A DNA stretch of 64,000 nt from Bacteroidota bacterium (GTDB taxonomy: Bacteria; Bacteroidota; Bacteroidia; Bacteroidales; ML635J-15), in the NCBI GenBank assembly GCA_029558535.1, contig JAKQEK010000337.1:41119-105118 (forward strand). The letters run 5' to 3'. A program made the translations under genes and the position numbers. This document shows, piece after piece, positions 62,301-64,000 of this stretch. Below the pieces are notes generated by a model that was not told the DNA's origin, did no database searches, and saw nothing but the letters and a program-made list of their open reading frames with translations. The first letter of the stretch is position 1, and every line of letters begins with the position of its first letter.

Positions 62301-62844
62301 CGTTAACGGATTTGATACCCGAAAACTTTTGTCACATACTTTACAAATAAGATATAATATAAACCCAAAAGCAGGAATTGTAAACAAATCAGCTTTGGGG
62401 ACAAAATATTATGATTCGCAGTTTTTTAATAATAAAAACTATTTGATAAACAACAAAAGCAACGAATTACAGATAAACTATCAACCCGACATGAATAACC
62501 GGATTTCAGTAAAATATAATTTTCGGATAAAGGAAAATACTTCGGGAGGAGAAAAACTACTGATTAACGATGTGGGATTTGATTACAGATTAAGCTCTGT
62601 AAAAAAAGGCTCGCTGAATGCCACATTTAATTATATTTATTATAACTATAATGCTGCCACAAACGGCTCGCTTGCTTATGAGATGCTGGAAGGTTTAATG
62701 CCGGGCATGAATCTAACATGGTCGGTTAGTTTTCAAAGACAATTATCAAACGGCTTGCAACTTAATTTAACCTATAACGCAAGAAAATCTGCCGATACAA
62801 AAATAATCCATACCGGAGGTGTTCAGATGAGGGCATTCTTTTAG
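59383..62844 (+). CDS. Large outer-surface beta-rich protein (SprA-like fragment features)
   Basis: A 1153-residue secreted protein starting with a TTG codon at 59383 (TTGAAAAGAGTC), giving signal peptide KRVLLILLFIVTASVILSQ. A TAAATTTG at 59371-59378 could be the -7 box. The body is beta-rich throughout. DGILLMRGADLDYVIDYNLGELVF (about 300-320) resembles repeated strands in SprA, the T9SS translocon, but this protein is half its length, so homology is uncertain. YTWSDYNANGIQELDEFE may bind calcium. The C-terminal third looks like an outer membrane barrel with long strands ending near RAFF. The function is not recognised. Confidence 0.6.
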   Translation: MKRVLLILLFIVTASVILSQTLINLKQKSFQITSDTIFLDSLSVATESLLFFSADGDTLKDFKYHFDFENSLIIFDKRPEQKSIMIQYKVFPINFFTPVSLFNKSDFLAGDNKEENEYEFIFSREDYKSAYNQTSLSRKGSISRGVSFGNNQDVIVNSGLNLQLDGKLNDDLFILAAISDNNIPIQPDGNSQQLQEFDKVFIKLFNDRIFLTAGDFELKKPHGYFLNYYKKAQGADFGINCKNITKSGKDYTVETKISGAVAKGKYRRQEIKGTEGNQGPYKLTGANNELYIVVLAGTEKVYVDGILLMRGADLDYVIDYNLGELVFTAKQPINKDKRIIVEFEYSDRNYTRFLVTGSGLISFDKSKVWINIYDESDNKNQPYDQELSAEDKKLLSEIGDNKELALIPGYDSIGFSSGEIRYMLTDTIVGAEYFDSIFVYSTNPENALYKVNFSYVGPNKGYYKKGVTSANGRVYEWVAPINGVMQGDYIPYQQIVTPEKSQMLVIGSESQVFENTVVNFELACSNNDINTFSKLDSNNDIGVAAKTGVEQTIFKNENSHFKAVVDYSYLHKNFRGIENFRATEFTRDWNLNSYYSVNNENSINGGLIYTTKKNGKVAFNSSYLDRGLEYSGLNNSINAGLKFNKWQASFNGSLLNSNDPLYNTRFLRHSLKLSRNFKYLNIGVGEDSENNLWKSIPTDSIIATSYRFNSYEAFVKTPDSLKTNFIMNYKFREDLLPKNDLLIKSTTSQDITVGGGINKNPAHRLNTVFTYRLLEVNDTSLYSGQAENNLTGRAEYSFRLLKGAISSSNFYEIGSGLERKTEYSYIEVAAGQGVYTWSDYNANGIQELDEFEIAHFIDQANFIRVINPTADYIKTYSNQINQSININPEVLWRNKTGMRKVISRFSDQFAYMISQKNTSPIFAEYANPFAKNIDDVNLVSMTSSFRNSFSFNRGNPKIGFDYILQVNNNKIMLVNGFDTRKLLSHTLQIRYNINPKAGIVNKSALGTKYYDSQFFNNKNYLINNKSNELQINYQPDMNNRISVKYNFRIKENTSGGEKLLINDVGFDYRLSSVKKGSLNATFNYIYYNYNAATNGSLAYEMLEGLMPGMNLTWSVSFQRQLSNGLQLNLTYNARKSADTKIIHTGGVQMRAFF

Positions 62845-62919
62845 AACGTAAAGAAAGTAAAAACTCAAACAAAACATTAGTTGAAAAAATCACTGTTGAA
62901 CTTCTATTAAGTTGCCTTC

Positions 62920-64000
62920 TTAATCTTTTATACACCTTACAGAGTAACCACTAGATGCCATTTGATTCTCTCGAGAGATTTGCTTAGAATCATATAATAA
63001 CCTTCTGGCAATACCATTCCCAGCATAAACAGATGCTGTCCAAAAAAAAGATAGTTCTGCAAAACTTGAGAAATCATAAGTATGACTTAAAAATGAATAT
63101 TCCTTTTTACCACAAGGTATTGCACAAAATCCAAACATATCTGTATTTATAGAATTTTGCCATGCAAGAGTAGATTTTAATTTTATACCCGCATCAAAAC
63201 CTCGAAAACCCCATGTGAAAGGAATCCCTATTGTAATTGAATCATCTACATACATCTCTAGCTCGAGCCATTCTTCGTCACTTGGCACATGCCAGCCATC
63301 AGGGCAAATTCCTTTTCTCACCCCGTATAATAACTCGTCATTATCAGTAACATATCCATTTATTGCTGCCGCCCAGGTGTATAATTTGCCGCATTTTATT
63401 GCATTTTCAGGATTATCGTTATAATTAAAGTAGTAATTTGTATAAAAAGATTTACTAGTTCCGTTACGAATACCAGTACCGTCAGGTATTTCAGTTCCAT
63501 TTGCATAATGTGTTGTATTCATATTTTCTTTCATCCAGCATTGGTTACCAATTTGAACAGTGTTGTAAATATTTCCGTCATAATCAGTTATAGTTGGTAT
63601 TCCTGAACACGGACAACTGATATAAATTTTGTAATTTTCATCATTCTCCGGTTTTATAACAATAGCGTTTGAATGATAATTTATTTTTTTTGCAGTTATC
63701 TTAATTGTGTCTCCAATATTGTAGGTAAACTCTGATTTAACACTTTTAGATGAGCTTAAAACGTTATTTTCTTGTGATTCTCTATTAATCAACCTTGTCC
63801 CGAAATCTCCATCTCCTACGATTTTTATAGAATATACCTCAGTCAGGGTTGTGATTTTCAAAATACCCAAGCCGGAATATCCATTGAAAAAATCGTAAGT
63901 ATTTAATCCTTCGTTTGTTGTTGAATTTGTTTCGAACAGCAACTGTCCTTTTATATCAAACAATTCTGCTTTAAGCCTATTTGATTTGTCTGAAAAAACT
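62920..64000 (-). CDS. FISUMP (Fib_succ_major) domain protein, partial
   Basis: The 5' end runs off the window; the first in-frame start-like codon here is a TTG at 63963, but upstream codons to the edge are open (FFSDKSNRLKAEL), so the gene extends beyond. The part within reads as ELFDIKGQLLFETNS and GLGILKITTL, a repeat reminiscent of T9SS sorting-type strands placed internally. A C-terminal FISUMP domain follows: DYDGNIYNTVQIGNQCWMKENMNTTHYANGTEIP, then YTWAAAINGY and CPDGWHVPSDEEWLELEMYV, ending in SSGYSVRCIKD. Such proteins are secreted and abundant in Bacteroidetes and Fibrobacter; function unknown. Confidence 0.8.
   Translation of the reverse strand, partial: VFSDKSNRLKAELFDIKGQLLFETNSTTNEGLNTYDFFNGYSGLGILKITTLTEVYSIKIVGDGDFGTRLINRESQENNVLSSSKSVKSEFTYNIGDTIKITAKKINYHSNAIVIKPENDENYKIYISCPCSGIPTITDYDGNIYNTVQIGNQCWMKENMNTTHYANGTEIPDGTGIRNGTSKSFYTNYYFNYNDNPENAIKCGKLYTWAAAINGYVTDNDELLYGVRKGICPDGWHVPSDEEWLELEMYVDDSITIGIPFTWGFRGFDAGIKLKSTLAWQNSINTDMFGFCAIPCGKKEYSFLSHTYDFSSFAELSFFWTASVYAGNGIARRLLYDSKQISRENQMASSGYSVRCIKD

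Overview
The window is from a low-GC, AT-rich Bacteroidetes chromosome, most likely a marine or sediment Bacteroidales/Marinilabiliales-type anaerobe or facultative anaerobe. The basis is a C-terminal type IX secretion (T9SS) sorting domain at 42.8-45.3 kb, a FISUMP-domain protein at the right edge, Wzi/RemB-like outer membrane proteins, many short lipoproteins, Bacteroidetes-type promoters (TTTG about 19-21 nt ahead of TAnnTTTG) and almost no Shine-Dalgarno signal. No rRNA, tRNA or CRISPR array was seen.

Layout. 0-1.1 kb: end of a Ktr potassium uptake system and a small lipoprotein. 1.1-4.8 kb: accessory island organised like integron gene cassettes. Two ~132-bp imperfect palindromes with attC-type ends delimit a single-gene restriction-modification-like fusion (nuclease plus DNA methylase). 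The second palindrome is followed by a Qnr-like pentapeptide-repeat protein and a small membrane protein. 5.1-7.2 kb: two NAD-dependent epimerases. 7.3-8.3 kb: a DUF6340-type lipoprotein gene split by one in-frame TGA. 8.5-13.2 kb: NYN-domain protein, then a minus-strand operon (QueD, transketolase C-half, VanY-like peptidase, polysaccharide deacetylase, methyltransferase). 13.3-23.2 kb: polyprenyl synthase, then a long minus-strand run of housekeeping genes (ettA, a SpoIIE-type phosphatase, mnmG, ade, dtd, a MazG-like gene, deoC). Two parS-like centromere sites flank ade, which suggests a region bound by ParB and perhaps near the origin.

23.4-30.7 kb: outer membrane protein and Kdo transferase waaA, B12-dependent ribonucleotide reductase, methyltransferase, HAD phosphatase and a lipoprotein. 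30.7-36 kb: small lipoproteins, then a nitrosative/anaerobic stress cluster (cupin, Bfd-like protein, hydroxylamine reductase hcp, dicluster ferredoxin, Crp/Fnr regulator) with a perfect 16-bp operator palindrome between the divergent genes. 36-42.8 kb: a REP-associated tyrosine transposase beside a perfect hairpin, an M48 protease, two tandem Wzi/RemB-like barrels, and an ABC exporter. 42.8-55 kb: a papain-like T9SS protease flanked by direct repeats; then minus-strand genes for a secreted protein, a LuxR HTH protein, a NarL/NarX-type two-component system, a thiamine-binding-like protein, an LPP20-like lipoprotein, a TPR lipoprotein and a large transglutaminase-like secreted protein. 55-64 kb: an acidic small protein, kbl, an MBOAT/SGNH O-acetylation pair, a 1153-residue outer-surface protein and a partial FISUMP protein.

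The most unusual parts are the attC-like cassette pair without a visible integrase, the parS pair by mnmG, the single-nonsense DUF6340 gene, and the transposase-hairpin unit at 36 kb.
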